Source of the DNA: a virus
Virus record (IMG/VR): IMGVR_UViG_3300034112_002980
Coordinates: 1-22,890 of that record
DNA: 22,890 nucleotides
Direction: 5' to 3' (one strand)
The position numbers and the translations under genes were made by a program. Positions 1-6,582 of the stretch are shown piece by piece. How positions within the stretch are numbered: position 1 is the stretch's first letter; every line of letters starts with the position of its first letter. The notes beneath the pieces were generated by a model that made no database searches, had not been told where the DNA came from, and was given only the letters and a program-made list of their open reading frames with translations.

Positions 1-285
1 CAATGGCGACTACGGCTTAATCCAACCATCAGTGGCGCATGGACTGCTGCTAGTAATGGCAGGGGAAATGTGGAAGTTATGAGCAGCGGCACTTTTTCTG
101 GTGGCACTGTTATTGGAGGAGGTTTGGTCGCATCGCGCAGTAGTATTGAATTTGACCCCGAAAGCGGACTCGCCTTAGCCCTTGGCAGCACCATTGACGG
201 TACTAGCGACGTTATAGCTTTGACTATTCAATGCAGCGCCAGCGAGCAGGCTACAGGGCTGCTGGGGTGGAGAGAAGTTGTCTGA
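1..285 (+). CDS. Virion (tail or fibre-type) protein, C-terminal part
   Basis: The reading frame is open from the first base, so only the last 94 residues are visible and the start lies outside the window. The sequence is rich in Gly, Ser, Thr and Ala. It shows the pattern WRLRLNPTISG near the start, a GGTVIGGG turn, then GTSDVIALTIQ and a final LGWREVV. This beta-rich ending (a 'SDVIALTI' strand followed by a 'WRE' strand) is typical of C-terminal domains of phage tail, neck or receptor-binding proteins. Family membership is inferred from this pattern only. It is followed by a decayed gene and is probably the last complete gene of the structural module to the left. The exact virion position (tail fibre, tape, decoration) cannot be decided. 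Confidence 0.55.
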   Translation, partial: QWRLRLNPTISGAWTAASNGRGNVEVMSSGTFSGGTVIGGGLVASRSSIEFDPESGLALALGSTIDGTSDVIALTIQCSASEQATGLLGWREVV

Positions 286-313
286 AATATTTTACAGGCG
301 CCAAGGATCCGCC

Positions 314-430
314 ATGATCACTCCAGGCAAGCACGATATTGCCATTTATCAAGGAGCCACCTTTGAACTGCAAGTGTAGCATAAGGATTCTTCTGGCACA
401 CCTGCAAACATAAGTGGCTAAACGATGTAA
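314..430 (+). pseudogene. Remnant of a phage virion-associated gene with in-frame stops
   Basis: An ATG with AAGGAT nine bases upstream opens a frame reading MITPGKHDIAIYQGATFELQV. It is then interrupted by TAG (377-379). The same frame continues sensibly as HKDSSGTPANISG before TAA (419-421) and another TAA (428-430). The 'IYQGATFEL...KDSSGTP.NISGY' layout is the usual N-terminus of small phage tail or baseplate-associated proteins. The remnant stops where the next gene begins, so only about 35 codons survive. I read it as a decayed gene left at the end of the structural module. Stop-codon readthrough is less likely because both TAG and TAA would need recoding and the downstream part is missing. 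Confidence 0.5.
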
Positions 431-461
431 CTATTGATTGCGGAGAGTTTTAGGAGTAAAC

Positions 462-839
462 TTGAGCGGCAAACAGAAACTGATGGAGGATCCTTTGGTG
501 GATTGGTTGAACACTCCTGAAATCAAAGCCTTTCGTGGAGCTTGGCAAGCAGAAGAGACAAGAATGCAAGCAGAGGATCAAGCTTGGTGGGACAGCCTCA
601 ACATAGAGGAAAGAGCAAGATGCTTCAGGCAAATGATGAAGCTCATGCACAAGGCGGAAATCAAAGACAGGGGCTCCTATCGCTATGCCATGTACGATGT
701 TTTTGGCGTGGACTATTGCGACGGACTAGCTCACTACATGGAGCTACACAATGCTATTTATCGTGGCCTGGAAGCGGACAGAAGGGCCTATAGGACGGAT
801 GATGAGGATGTACTAGGCGAAGATACAATTGGCCCGTGA
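462..839 (+). CDS. Hypothetical phage protein
   Basis: This is a 125-residue soluble, acidic, helix-rich protein that I do not recognise. It contains many Trp and Met residues (WLNTPEIKAFRGAW, RQMMKLMHKAE) and no membrane segment. The chosen TTG start at 462 has AGGAG five bases upstream. The first in-frame ATG is at 483, and the frame is open back to a TTG at 438. It follows the decayed virion gene on the same strand and converges on the lysis genes, with 54 bases between stop codons. Confidence 0.6.
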   Translation: MSGKQKLMEDPLVDWLNTPEIKAFRGAWQAEETRMQAEDQAWWDSLNIEERARCFRQMMKLMHKAEIKDRGSYRYAMYDVFGVDYCDGLAHYMELHNAIYRGLEADRRAYRTDDEDVLGEDTIGP

Positions 840-893
840 GAGCCGCTCCTGCGGACAGCAGCATTAAGCCTACGATTACTTCCATCGTCTGTC

Positions 894-1301
894 CTATTCT
901 CCTTCCATTTTACTGGGAAGCTGCCAAGTGATACGGAGTTCCCCTCCCAGAGCCTTAATGTCGTCGCTAGCGTCTGGAGGTGCTTCACGCACGATCATCA
1001 CAGAAGGGACAATGGCATCGCGCAAGGGCGTAACAGTGGCTTCAGGAAATAGCTCTCGAGCCTTGTCGGCAAGCTGATTCGCCTTGGTTTCCCTTTCGTC
1101 TTTTTCCCATTGCTTCACCAAAGCAGCAGCTTGCTTGTCCACTGCTTCCATTACCACTTTCGTTTTCCACTCTGTCCAGTCGGGCCTGCAATAGGCCATG
1201 AGCATCTTGAACCAAGGCTTTCCCGCTAGCGAAGGCCACTGTCCTGCGGCCCAAAGGCCAGCTTCATAGCACAGTGCATTCAGCCAGGACTGCCGGTTCA
1301 T
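894..1301 (-). CDS. Hypothetical protein downstream of the endolysin
   Basis: This 135-residue protein has a Trp-rich N-terminal third (LWAAGQWPSLAGKPWFKML, then RPDWTEWK), a charged central helix rich in Lys and Glu, and a short C-terminal beta-like tail (ELRITWQLPS). No membrane segment is visible. It begins with ATG at 1301, 46 bases after the endolysin stop on the same strand, with AGAAGG immediately upstream. It is probably the last gene of the lysis transcript. The function is unknown. Confidence 0.6.
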   Translation of the reverse strand: MNRQSWLNALCYEAGLWAAGQWPSLAGKPWFKMLMAYCRPDWTEWKTKVVMEAVDKQAAALVKQWEKDERETKANQLADKARELFPEATVTPLRDAIVPSVMIVREAPPDASDDIKALGGELRITWQLPSKMEGE

Positions 1302-1347
1302 CCTTCTCTTTTTTCCATAAAATAAAAGAGCAATGGAAGCACGTTGC

Positions 1348-2289
1348 TTAACCTTCCTGGAAAACTGACAGAAATACTGTGCCCGCCTTGGTTAGCGGCA
1401 ATACTTTATCGCGAAGATCAATGTTAAAGATTCTGCAACAACCATGAGTTGGCACTAGCGGCTGCTTGGGTGCCCACGCGCCCGGCCAGCCATTTGCGGA
1501 CCCACCCCCGTGGAGGCAAATTCCAGAGCGTCCGTGCTTGGCCTCTTGATTTTCTAACTCAACCATGTCAAAGGTGTACCAGCCATACGCCATTAGAGTG
1601 CGGTCGTAAGCAGGGTTGCTCCCGACTCGTTCATAGTCTCTGTAAATAGCTCCCAATTTGTATAGGCCGGGAGGACAGTCAGAATTTTTAATCTTCCATT
1701 CAAAGTCGCTGTATTGTCCACGAGCCAAGCAGGGAATCTCCCATAGTAGTTTTCCTTCAAAAGAAAAAGCCTTCATTGTCTCCACTAGATCATTGACAAT
1801 CAAATGGGAGTCGCCTCTCTTGAAGCCAAAATCTTGCGGGCGTTTCTTTGGACCGATCATGGTAGAAGTGGTGGATTCGGGAGCGTATTGTTTCATGAGC
1901 CGCGAAAGTTTCGCGGGATATTCTGGGTCAGTGGCGTATTTCTGCTCCTTAAGCATGCGAGCAGCGGCGTAACGATTAGGAGCATTGTTAATGCCCTTAA
2001 ACTGCCTATAGTCTTTATACCAGCGAGTGATGAGATATTCGATGCAGGCAGATAAGCTTGGAAAATCAATGAAGCCCGCCTTGATTGTTACCCACTTCCC
2101 ATCGTAAAATTCTTGTGTAGATACCACACTGCCCCCACCTTTTAGGCCGAGGTAGTTGTGCTTGCCAGAAGTGTGTTGGCCAAAGCCGCTCTCTAAACAG
2201 CACTGAGCCGCCACAAGCTCCGGAAATCGCGCCCCGTGCTTGCGGGCAAGCTGAAAACACTCATCCCAGAACTCTTTGCTTGTGGCCAC
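1348..2289 (-). CDS. Endolysin: glucosaminidase domain plus YkuD-like L,D-transpeptidase domain
   Basis: The 313-residue product has two enzymatic modules. Residues about 1-135 match the mannosyl-glycoprotein endo-beta-N-acetylglucosaminidase (FlgJ/lysozyme subfamily 2) pattern: AAQCCLESGFGQ with the likely catalytic Glu near residue 33, then HNYLGLKG and the helical SACIEYLITRWY. Residues about 150-313 resemble an L,D-transpeptidase/YkuD fold. They include LHGGG (His about 260) and the catalytic-cysteine signature PTHGCCRI (Cys about 284), spaced as in the family's H-x(n)-[S/T]HGC motif. The expected role is cell-wall cleavage during lysis. The start is GTG at 2289 with AAGGG nine bases upstream, inside the end of the preceding small membrane gene, which suggests translational coupling. 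No signal peptide is visible, so export would need a holin. Whether the YkuD-like part cuts cross-links or is only a binding module is unknown. Confidence 0.85.
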   Translation of the reverse strand: MATSKEFWDECFQLARKHGARFPELVAAQCCLESGFGQHTSGKHNYLGLKGGGSVVSTQEFYDGKWVTIKAGFIDFPSLSACIEYLITRWYKDYRQFKGINNAPNRYAAARMLKEQKYATDPEYPAKLSRLMKQYAPESTTSTMIGPKKRPQDFGFKRGDSHLIVNDLVETMKAFSFEGKLLWEIPCLARGQYSDFEWKIKNSDCPPGLYKLGAIYRDYERVGSNPAYDRTLMAYGWYTFDMVELENQEAKHGRSGICLHGGGSANGWPGAWAPKQPLVPTHGCCRIFNIDLRDKVLPLTKAGTVFLSVFQEG

Positions 2290-2294
2290 TGGCT

Positions 2295-2438
2295 TCAGCC
2301 CTTCACGCGGAAGATAGCCTTAAGACCAGTGAGGAGCAATTGAATGAGGTTGTTCTCTTTCCAAGGAGTGTGTTGAATCACCTGATCGAGAGCAGCAATG
2401 ACAATGCCGCCAACAACGAACCACTCGACGCCAGTCAT
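2295..2438 (-). CDS. Small membrane protein, holin candidate
   Basis: A 47-residue protein begins MTGVEWFVVGGIVIAALDQV and ends in a basic tail (KAIFRVKG). One hydrophobic segment spans residues about 4-18, followed by an amphipathic LIQLLLTGLKAIF stretch. It lies six bases upstream of the endolysin start and 25 bases after another small membrane protein, so position and topology fit a holin or lysis regulator. There is no sequence motif that proves this. No clear Shine-Dalgarno sequence precedes the ATG. Confidence 0.6.
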   Translation of the reverse strand: MTGVEWFVVGGIVIAALDQVIQHTPWKENNLIQLLLTGLKAIFRVKG

Positions 2439-2463
2439 GATCGTAAAGAAAGTTTCTTAAAGC

Positions 2464-2673
2464 CTAGCGTCCAATCTCAAGCGAACGCACCCTTGTTTCC
2501 AAGCCCTTAATATTTTCTGTGAGTTGATCAAGCTTCTCTGCAATGTTCTCCACTTGCGTGGTGATCTTCACTTGCTGCTGGCCAATGCTCATCATCATGC
2601 CACCAGTGGCGAGCAGCATGCCAGCAGTAATGCTCACGGCCAAATGCGCTAGTTGTTCCTGCCAGGCATTCAT
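2464..2673 (-). CDS. Small membrane protein with coiled coil (holin or spanin-like candidate)
   Basis: This 69-residue protein starts MNAWQEQLAHLAVSITAGML. A transmembrane segment runs over residues about 8-29, rich in Ala, Gly and Met. Residues about 35-69 form a predicted coiled coil (VENIAEKLDQLTENIKGLE). This is the topology of haemolysin XhlA-type or i-spanin-type lysis accessories. It is the first gene of the leftward lysis cassette. The ATG at 2673 was preferred to an upstream TTG at 2682. The function is inferred from topology and position only. Confidence 0.6.
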   Translation of the reverse strand: MNAWQEQLAHLAVSITAGMLLATGGMMMSIGQQQVKITTQVENIAEKLDQLTENIKGLETRVRSLEIGR

Positions 2674-2758
2674 TGCACGCAAGCTTTTTGTCCATTCTAA
2701 ACAATTCCCACGCCGTTGTTTTTCTGGGTAGGCTTAAGGCAAGACAACTTATTTCGCC

Positions 2759-3244
2759 ATGGGGAAAGGAAATGAGGCCGACTTTCTTCTTTATTCCCTT
2801 TGTGAATTACGCCCTGGAGAAGCTAAGCGTCGTTTCCGAAAAAGTATTTTTGAAGACTACTTCCTGCGAGGCCCATTTGGTCACTGTGCCTGTGCCTATT
2901 GCGGCAAGTGGACGGAAAATCTGACCATCGACCACATTGTTCCCAAGAGCAAAGGCGGTCCGCATTTTTCAAAATGGAACAGCGCTCCTGCTTGCCTGTC
3001 CTGCAATGCGAGCAAGGGGAGCCTGCCAGTGTTTGAATGGTGGCGACCACAGAAGTTTTGGACGCCAGAGCGGGAAGAGAAGCTTCTTGCCTGGGTGCAT
3101 GCTCATAGCTTCATCAGTGCTCATACAGACATTGGAGAATGGGAGCAATGGATGGAGCAAACGCAGCGAATCGTGCCAGTGCATGATGAAAAGCAAAAGG
3201 CGGCTTTGTGGCCGCCTTTGTCGCAATTAAAGCTTGCTAGTTAA
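2759..3244 (+). CDS. HNH endonuclease
   Basis: The 161-residue protein carries a compact HNH/zinc domain at residues about 42-82. A first Cys pair lies in CAYCGKW, then the catalytic DHIVPKSKGG (Asp-His), Asn in KWNSAPACLSCNASKG, and the second Cys pair. This is the McrA-like HNH layout. The N-terminal 40 residues and the Trp-rich C-terminal half (EWWRPQKFW, EWEQWMEQ) are not recognised. Free-standing HNH enzymes in phages are often homing endonucleases or DNA-packaging helpers. Being a lone rightward gene between two leftward operons fits a mobile homing gene. A terminator-like hairpin overlaps its last codons. Confidence 0.85.
   Translation: MGKGNEADFLLYSLCELRPGEAKRRFRKSIFEDYFLRGPFGHCACAYCGKWTENLTIDHIVPKSKGGPHFSKWNSAPACLSCNASKGSLPVFEWWRPQKFWTPEREEKLLAWVHAHSFISAHTDIGEWEQWMEQTQRIVPVHDEKQKAALWPPLSQLKLAS
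3196..3219. terminator. Bidirectional terminator-like hairpin at the end of the HNH gene
   Basis: AAAGGCGGC (3196-3204) and GCCGCCTTT (3211-3219) are perfectly complementary, giving a 9-bp stem with a 6-base loop. The stem lies within the last codons of the HNH gene and just beyond the stop of the convergent DUF3310 gene (stop at 3237). It has A/T residues on both sides, so it can end transcripts from either direction. Confidence 0.6.
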
Positions 3245-3596
3245 TTGGCTCGAACAGTTCTGAAGGACCTTGTCTGACGGAGGGCATGGGACAAAAGCCA
3301 TCTGTGCATTCTTCTTCTAAGCCCAAACTTTCTCGCATGATGGCTAGCACTTTCGTCGCCGTGTCATTGGCCTTCACTTCTTCTGTCTCGACCATGGCAA
3401 TTAAGCGATCGAGATACCACTGAGCCTTTTTGAGGTCTTGAGCGCCATTTTTCATTTCATAGCGCCAAATGTATTTCAGAATGTTGCCCTTGAGCATGCC
3501 CTTAAAGGCTTCTCCGCTCATGGAAGCTTCGATGGCTTCGATGGCTTCGATGGCGCCGCTGGCATAGTGCGACGGGCTGTTCACGGGATCGTGCAT
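3237..3596 (-). CDS. DUF3310 family protein
   Basis: This 119-residue protein matches the DUF3310 pattern: VNSPSHYASGAIEAIEAIEA at the N-terminus, then FKGMLKGNILKYIWRYEMKN and a QDLKKAQWYLDRLI helix. The family is common in phages beside nucleotide-metabolism genes, and its biochemical role is not established. It starts two bases after the thyX stop, so the two are probably co-translated. A run of three IEA repeats reflects a threefold 9-bp DNA repeat. The C-terminal 35 residues include a Cys-containing acidic segment that is probably not part of the core domain. Confidence 0.8.
   Translation of the reverse strand: MHDPVNSPSHYASGAIEAIEAIEASMSGEAFKGMLKGNILKYIWRYEMKNGAQDLKKAQWYLDRLIAMVETEEVKANDTATKVLAIMRESLGLEEECTDGFCPMPSVRQGPSELFEPIN
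3526..3552. repeat. Three tandem 9-bp copies inside DUF3310 gene
   Basis: GCTTCGATG occurs three times in a row (3526-3534, 3535-3543, 3544-3552), encoding the repeated Ile-Glu-Ala triplet on the minus strand. It keeps the frame and could vary in copy number by slippage. Confidence 0.9.
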
Positions 3597-3598
3597 GA

Positions 3599-4312
3599 TC
3601 AGAATTGGTAGTTGTTGGTTTCAAAAGCCGCAAAGGCTTCAGGAGCGATGGGGCGAGCAAGCTCTAACAAAGCCTCGGCATAGGCCACGATTTCATACTG
3701 AGCGCCCTTGCCAATGCGAAGGCTGATGAAATGCAGCAAAGCCTGCAGCGAGCATGTCCAGACAAAACTGGTGTACATGGCAGGAGGCAGAATAGCTCGA
3801 GCCTGCTCCTTGCTCACTCCCATTGCAATCAGCTCCTCATAGGCCGCCTTGGCCGTCGCTACGCCCTGCACATAGAAGAGCCTGGCCCTTGACTGTGCGC
3901 TGGTGCTAACGGGGCCTGCAGACGCTTGACGGTTGCTCTCCGATTGTCCTAGGAACTGGTCAGGCATGTAAAACTGAGCATCTTCCGCTGAGCAATAGCG
4001 AAAGCTCTTTTCGTTCCAGCCAAGTTGATCGTCAACGTAAGTAGAAGCGACAGTGTGCTTCCACCATTGACGAGCAACAAATAAAGGCGCTTTCACCTGC
4101 CACTTGAACACCACGCCACGAAATGGGCTTGTATGGTGCTCACGAGCGAGATAGTTGAGAAGCTTTTCGTCCTTCTCATCCCATTGCTCTTTTCTGTTGT
4201 CAAAGCTTTGACGGGCATCATTTACCACGGACAAACTATTGCCCATGGAGTCGATGAGAGCCACGAGGCTCTTGCCGTCTTTAAGGGGATCAATGGAAGG
4301 GAAATTAGTCAT
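3599..4312 (-). CDS. thyX: FAD-dependent thymidylate synthase ThyX
   Basis: The 237-residue enzyme would methylate dUMP to dTMP using methylene-tetrahydrofolate, FAD and NADPH. HHTSPFRG (residues about 59-66) is the conserved N-terminal ThyX block. The signature region is present in variant form: RQWWKHTVAS (81-90), an insertion, then GWNEKSFRY (98-106), which keeps the NE-x-S-x-RY part. Lys-His replaces the usual RHR. I associate this variant with cyanophage ThyX proteins, so it is not evidence of inactivity. The C-terminal TCSLQALLHFISLRI and AYAEALLEL helices fit the family fold. Its start overlaps the end of the preceding small membrane gene by eight bases, and it is followed by DUF3310. 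With the dCTP deaminase further right it would supply dTMP for phage replication. Confidence 0.92.
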   Translation of the reverse strand: MTNFPSIDPLKDGKSLVALIDSMGNSLSVVNDARQSFDNRKEQWDEKDEKLLNYLAREHHTSPFRGVVFKWQVKAPLFVARQWWKHTVASTYVDDQLGWNEKSFRYCSAEDAQFYMPDQFLGQSESNRQASAGPVSTSAQSRARLFYVQGVATAKAAYEELIAMGVSKEQARAILPPAMYTSFVWTCSLQALLHFISLRIGKGAQYEIVAYAEALLELARPIAPEAFAAFETNNYQF

Positions 4313-4514
4313 TGGAGGTGCGATCAGTACCAGTCATCAGGCGGAAGGTAAAAGCAAGGAGCCACCACTGCCAAAAGCCGAGCGCAAAGGTCGGGAAAAG
4401 AATGGCGGCGCAAAGGCTGAGCATCCATGCACGCAGGCAAGTGATCAAAAATGCGCTGATGCTTAAACCAACAAGGCGTCCAAGCTTTGTGGCCGTTTCG
4501 TCAGAGACAGTCAT
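4305..4514 (-). CDS. Small membrane protein with two hydrophobic segments
   Basis: This 69-residue protein has two hydrophobic segments: residues about 13-27 (LVGLSISAFLITCLR) and about 33-56, which contains ILFPTFALGFWQWW. The tail is short and basic. It overlaps the preceding gene by ATGA and the thyX start by eight bases, so it is translated as part of the thyX operon. I do not recognise the family. Confidence 0.55.
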   Translation of the reverse strand: MTVSDETATKLGRLVGLSISAFLITCLRAWMLSLCAAILFPTFALGFWQWWLLAFTFRLMTGTDRTSND

Positions 4515-4885
4515 TGAGGAACGAAGGCGATGGGGCGGATGCGTTGAATTGCCACTGTACTAGAGACGAGAGTATCCTTTCGCTCCCAGGCGACCACTGC
4601 CGCTTTTCTTCCATTGCTTTTAACAAAACCTTGGAAGATGCCGAAGAGACTTGTCGGCACCATACCAGCCCCTGTGAGGGTGACCAGTACCACTCGCTCT
4701 CCAATGGTCCATGCATAGTTCTTGGGCAACTGCGGCAGTCTATGCTTTCTGCTCAGTGGGCGCAAGACTTTCTGGCAGTCCGAACCTTCTTTTTCGGCAT
4801 TCCTACCATCATCCACTGCCTTGACAAAACTCTTGCGACCATCATGCTGCTTTAGCCTAAAGACAACAAAGGAGGGCGAATGCAT
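4511..4885 (-). CDS. Hypothetical protein with SH3/KOW-like C-terminal half
   Basis: A 124-residue protein. The N-terminal half is basic and poorly conserved in appearance. Residues about 62-118 (IGERVVLVTLTGAGM, then GFVKSNGRKAAVVAW and VAIQRIRPI) resemble a small beta-barrel of SH3 or KOW type, seen in many phage hypotheticals. It is the first gene of the thyX operon. Its ATG (4883-4885, minus) shares two bases with the ATG of the divergent gene at 4884. No Shine-Dalgarno sequence is visible, so a later start is possible. The function is unknown. Confidence 0.5.
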   Translation of the reverse strand: MHSPSFVVFRLKQHDGRKSFVKAVDDGRNAEKEGSDCQKVLRPLSRKHRLPQLPKNYAWTIGERVVLVTLTGAGMVPTSLFGIFQGFVKSNGRKAAVVAWERKDTLVSSTVAIQRIRPIAFVPQ

Positions 4886-5243
4886 GAGCTTTTGTATTCC
4901 AGTGGAGATGGTCTACAATGGTCAGATCAAGCGGGGCATTATGGGACCGTTCGAGCATTCAGCAGAGCGTCAGTTTGCTTTGACAGTAAACAAACGAGCC
5001 ATTGACGAATGCTCAAGCTTGGATCAGTTGAAGCCAGTAGCAAAGAATTTGCTTGAAGGCTGGTCCACTATGAACACGGCCCTGCAAAGCATGATGCTGG
5101 AAAACATTCAGCTTCGTCAGGCGCTAGCCAAGAAAGAGCTTGATTTACGGGCAGCAGATGAACTCATGAATGAGGCCGCTGAGATTGTGCAACAATATGC
5201 GAAGCAATCAAAGAAAGCCAGGCCGAGTCTTTGGCCATGGTAG
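4884..5243 (+). CDS. Hypothetical protein with C-terminal coiled coil
   Basis: This 119-residue protein has an N-terminal beta-rich part (CIPVEMVYNGQIKRGIMGPF). From residue about 60 it has long amphipathic helices (LENIQLRQALAKKELDLRAA). The start is supported by GGAGG eight bases upstream. The frame is open further upstream but without a better start. Its start codon overlaps that of the divergent gene, and its last 80 bases overlap the convergent nuclease gene. It is not recognised. Confidence 0.6.
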   Translation: MSFCIPVEMVYNGQIKRGIMGPFEHSAERQFALTVNKRAIDECSSLDQLKPVAKNLLEGWSTMNTALQSMMLENIQLRQALAKKELDLRAADELMNEAAEIVQQYAKQSKKARPSLWPW

Positions 5244-5544
5244 AAGTTAGGAGGAAGATTGTCCAGCCGCTTGTATACGCGAGATTATATTTTTTGCAAT
5301 CGCGCTCATAACCAGAGCCAGTGACGTGGCGGCCACGACTGTAAACGCCACCTTGGATTTCGACGCCAGTGCGAGAGAGGGGGTGAGCAAAGTCAAGGCG
5401 ATACCGTTTCGATCGTTTGCTGCGGGAATAGCGCTCTTGAAAATCTTTTTCCCACGCATCAATATCAGAAAATTCTCTTTCAAGAATTAACTTTGGGAAA
5501 TGCGCTTGCCAAAGGCTGAGAAACTGATCTTCAAGAGCGCTCAC
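5164..5544 (-). CDS. Small PD-(D/E)XK/DUF559-like endonuclease
   Basis: The roughly 126-residue protein has the core of a small restriction-like nuclease: KRYRLDFAHP with a candidate catalytic Asp, then TGVEIQGGVYSRGRHVTGSG with Glu-x-Gln in the second metal-binding strand. ERDCKKYNLAYTSGWTIFLL follows. This is the layout of DUF559/Vsr-related proteins and of phage-encoded resolvase-like nucleases. It could process replication or recombination intermediates, given the nearby recombination genes. GTG at 5544 is chosen; TTG at 5547 is equally open. Neither has a convincing Shine-Dalgarno sequence. The C-terminus overlaps the convergent gene by 80 bases. Confidence 0.7.
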   Translation of the reverse strand: MSALEDQFLSLWQAHFPKLILEREFSDIDAWEKDFQERYSRSKRSKRYRLDFAHPLSRTGVEIQGGVYSRGRHVTGSGYERDCKKYNLAYTSGWTIFLLTSTMAKDSAWLSLIASHIVAQSQRPHS

Positions 5545-5554
5545 CAATTAGACG

Positions 5555-5577
5555 GCAACTAAATGCACTGTAGTTGC
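5555..5577. repeat. Inverted repeat upstream of the small nuclease gene
   Basis: GCAACTA (5555-5561) and TAGTTGC (5571-5577) form a perfect 7-bp inverted repeat with a 9-base centre. It lies 11-33 bases upstream of the nuclease start on the minus strand and could be an operator or a transcript hairpin. Confidence 0.4.
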
Positions 5578-5580
5578 TTT

Positions 5581-5605
5581 GATGAAGAAAGGGGCCGAAG
5601 CCCCT
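5581..5605 (-). terminator. Rho-independent terminator of the recombination/dcd operon
   Basis: On the minus strand AGGGGC-TTCG-GCCCCT (5590-5605) is followed by TTCTTC. This is a 6-bp GC-rich stem with a stabilising UUCG tetraloop and a pyrimidine tract. It lies about 80 bases past the dcd stop (5684) and closes the leftward operon that begins at 10111. The 136 bases between dcd and the nuclease hold no gene I can support. Confidence 0.75.
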
Positions 5606-5683
5606 CTCCCTAGCCACACCGCACCGCGCCAATCCTGACCACGGCTTGCCGCGCAACGACTGACCTTGCCATAGGAACCCATC

Positions 5684-6280
5684 TTAGCCAACCATCGACA
5701 AAGTGACTTTAGCCCCTTGGTTCTGGTAGTGGCCGGAATAAGCCTCTTCCACGGCACCATCGAGCTGGTAAAGCATCACCTGCACAATTCCTTCGTTCGC
5801 ATAGATGCGAGCGGGAAATGCCGTGGGATTGGCAATGTGCATGGTGAGATGGCCAGCCCAGCCAGGTTCAATGGGCGTCACGTTGATGACGATGCCACAG
5901 CGAGCATAGGTGGACTTTCCATCGCATAGCCCCATGATGGACGGAGGCATAGAAATCAATTCCAGGCTCACGCCAAGGCCAAAGCTATGGGGAGGCAGGA
6001 CGAACCAACTTCCATGGGGACCATGATTCAGACAAGCTTCATAGCCAGTGATTGGCATGAGCTTAGGGTCAAGCGTTGGCTTGCTTTTCCCCTTGTAGTC
6101 TTTCCCGTCGAAAATCAGGAACTGGTCAGGCGACAGGCGAATGTCATAGCCTGCCTGGGAAAGGCCATACGAGATGGCCTTGGTTCCACAGTCAAGCGAC
6201 CGTCGCTTTTCGCCTACGAAAGGAAGGAAGATGTCCAGCTCTGCGAGCTTGGCAATTTCCTTGTCGTAGAGCAGGCTCAT
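5684..6280 (-). CDS. dcd: dCTP deaminase (Dcd family)
   Basis: The 198-residue enzyme is expected to deaminate dCTP to dUTP, feeding dUMP to ThyX. Family blocks are clear: YGLSQAGYDIRL (residues 38-49), then GKSTYARCGIVINVTPIEPG (121-140), and WAGHLTMHIAN. Glu138 falls in the position of the catalytic Glu of bacterial Dcd, with the Ser/Arg pair in KSTYAR close to it. Length and motif order match a stand-alone Dcd. No separate dUTPase is visible in the window, so the enzyme may be bifunctional or the host enzyme may be used; the sequence alone does not tell. It is the last gene of the operon, three bases after the preceding stop. Confidence 0.9.
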   Translation of the reverse strand: MSLLYDKEIAKLAELDIFLPFVGEKRRSLDCGTKAISYGLSQAGYDIRLSPDQFLIFDGKDYKGKSKPTLDPKLMPITGYEACLNHGPHGSWFVLPPHSFGLGVSLELISMPPSIMGLCDGKSTYARCGIVINVTPIEPGWAGHLTMHIANPTAFPARIYANEGIVQVMLYQLDGAVEEAYSGHYQNQGAKVTLSMVG

Positions 6281-6283
6281 GGC

Positions 6284-6535
6284 TCAGAAAAGGTCGTCAG
6301 AGCCGCCTTCACGATTGTCCCAAAGACTGGCATAGCCTTTGGCGCCTTCCTTCTGGCCTTTCACCTTGACAGAGCCAGTGAAGCCAGGGGCACGGTCGGA
6401 AGTCTTGCGCTCGTTCGGCCAGACAGCCATGTCGAGGGAATAGTTGCCGCGCTCGTTGGGGCCTGCTTCCTTAAGGGCCTTCAGAACGTCAACCGTGAGG
6501 TCGATAGCAGCAGTGATTGGAGGCTTTCCAGCCAT
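6284..6535 (-). CDS. Hypothetical protein between exonuclease and dcd
   Basis: An 83-residue protein with AGGAGA seven bases before its ATG, the best Shine-Dalgarno sequence in this operon, suggesting strong expression. After an N-terminal helix (AIDLTVDVLKALKEAG) it reads NYSLDMAVWPNERKTSDRAP, GFTGSVKVKGQ, YASLWDN and an acidic end (GGSDDLF). The pattern of a charged 'K-T-x-x-x-P-x-x-x-G-S' turn before a short strand, with an acidic tail, is seen in many phage early proteins. It could be a small single-strand-binding or accessory protein, but that is speculation. The function is unknown. Confidence 0.7.
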   Translation of the reverse strand: MAGKPPITAAIDLTVDVLKALKEAGPNERGNYSLDMAVWPNERKTSDRAPGFTGSVKVKGQKEGAKGYASLWDNREGGSDDLF

Positions 6536-6582
6536 GGTGTTTCTCCTGAGGAGTGATGGAGCCCTTTGTGGGCCTGCCAATC

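Noticed and set aside
314-430. Stop-codon recoding (TAG as Gln) in a phage gene
   Set aside because: TAA also interrupts the frame, the gene is truncated, and other genes here end normally with TAG, TAA and TGA.
5987-6556. 189-codon plus-strand frame
   Set aside because: It is antisense to dcd and the gene before it, both of which are supported by motifs or a ribosome site.
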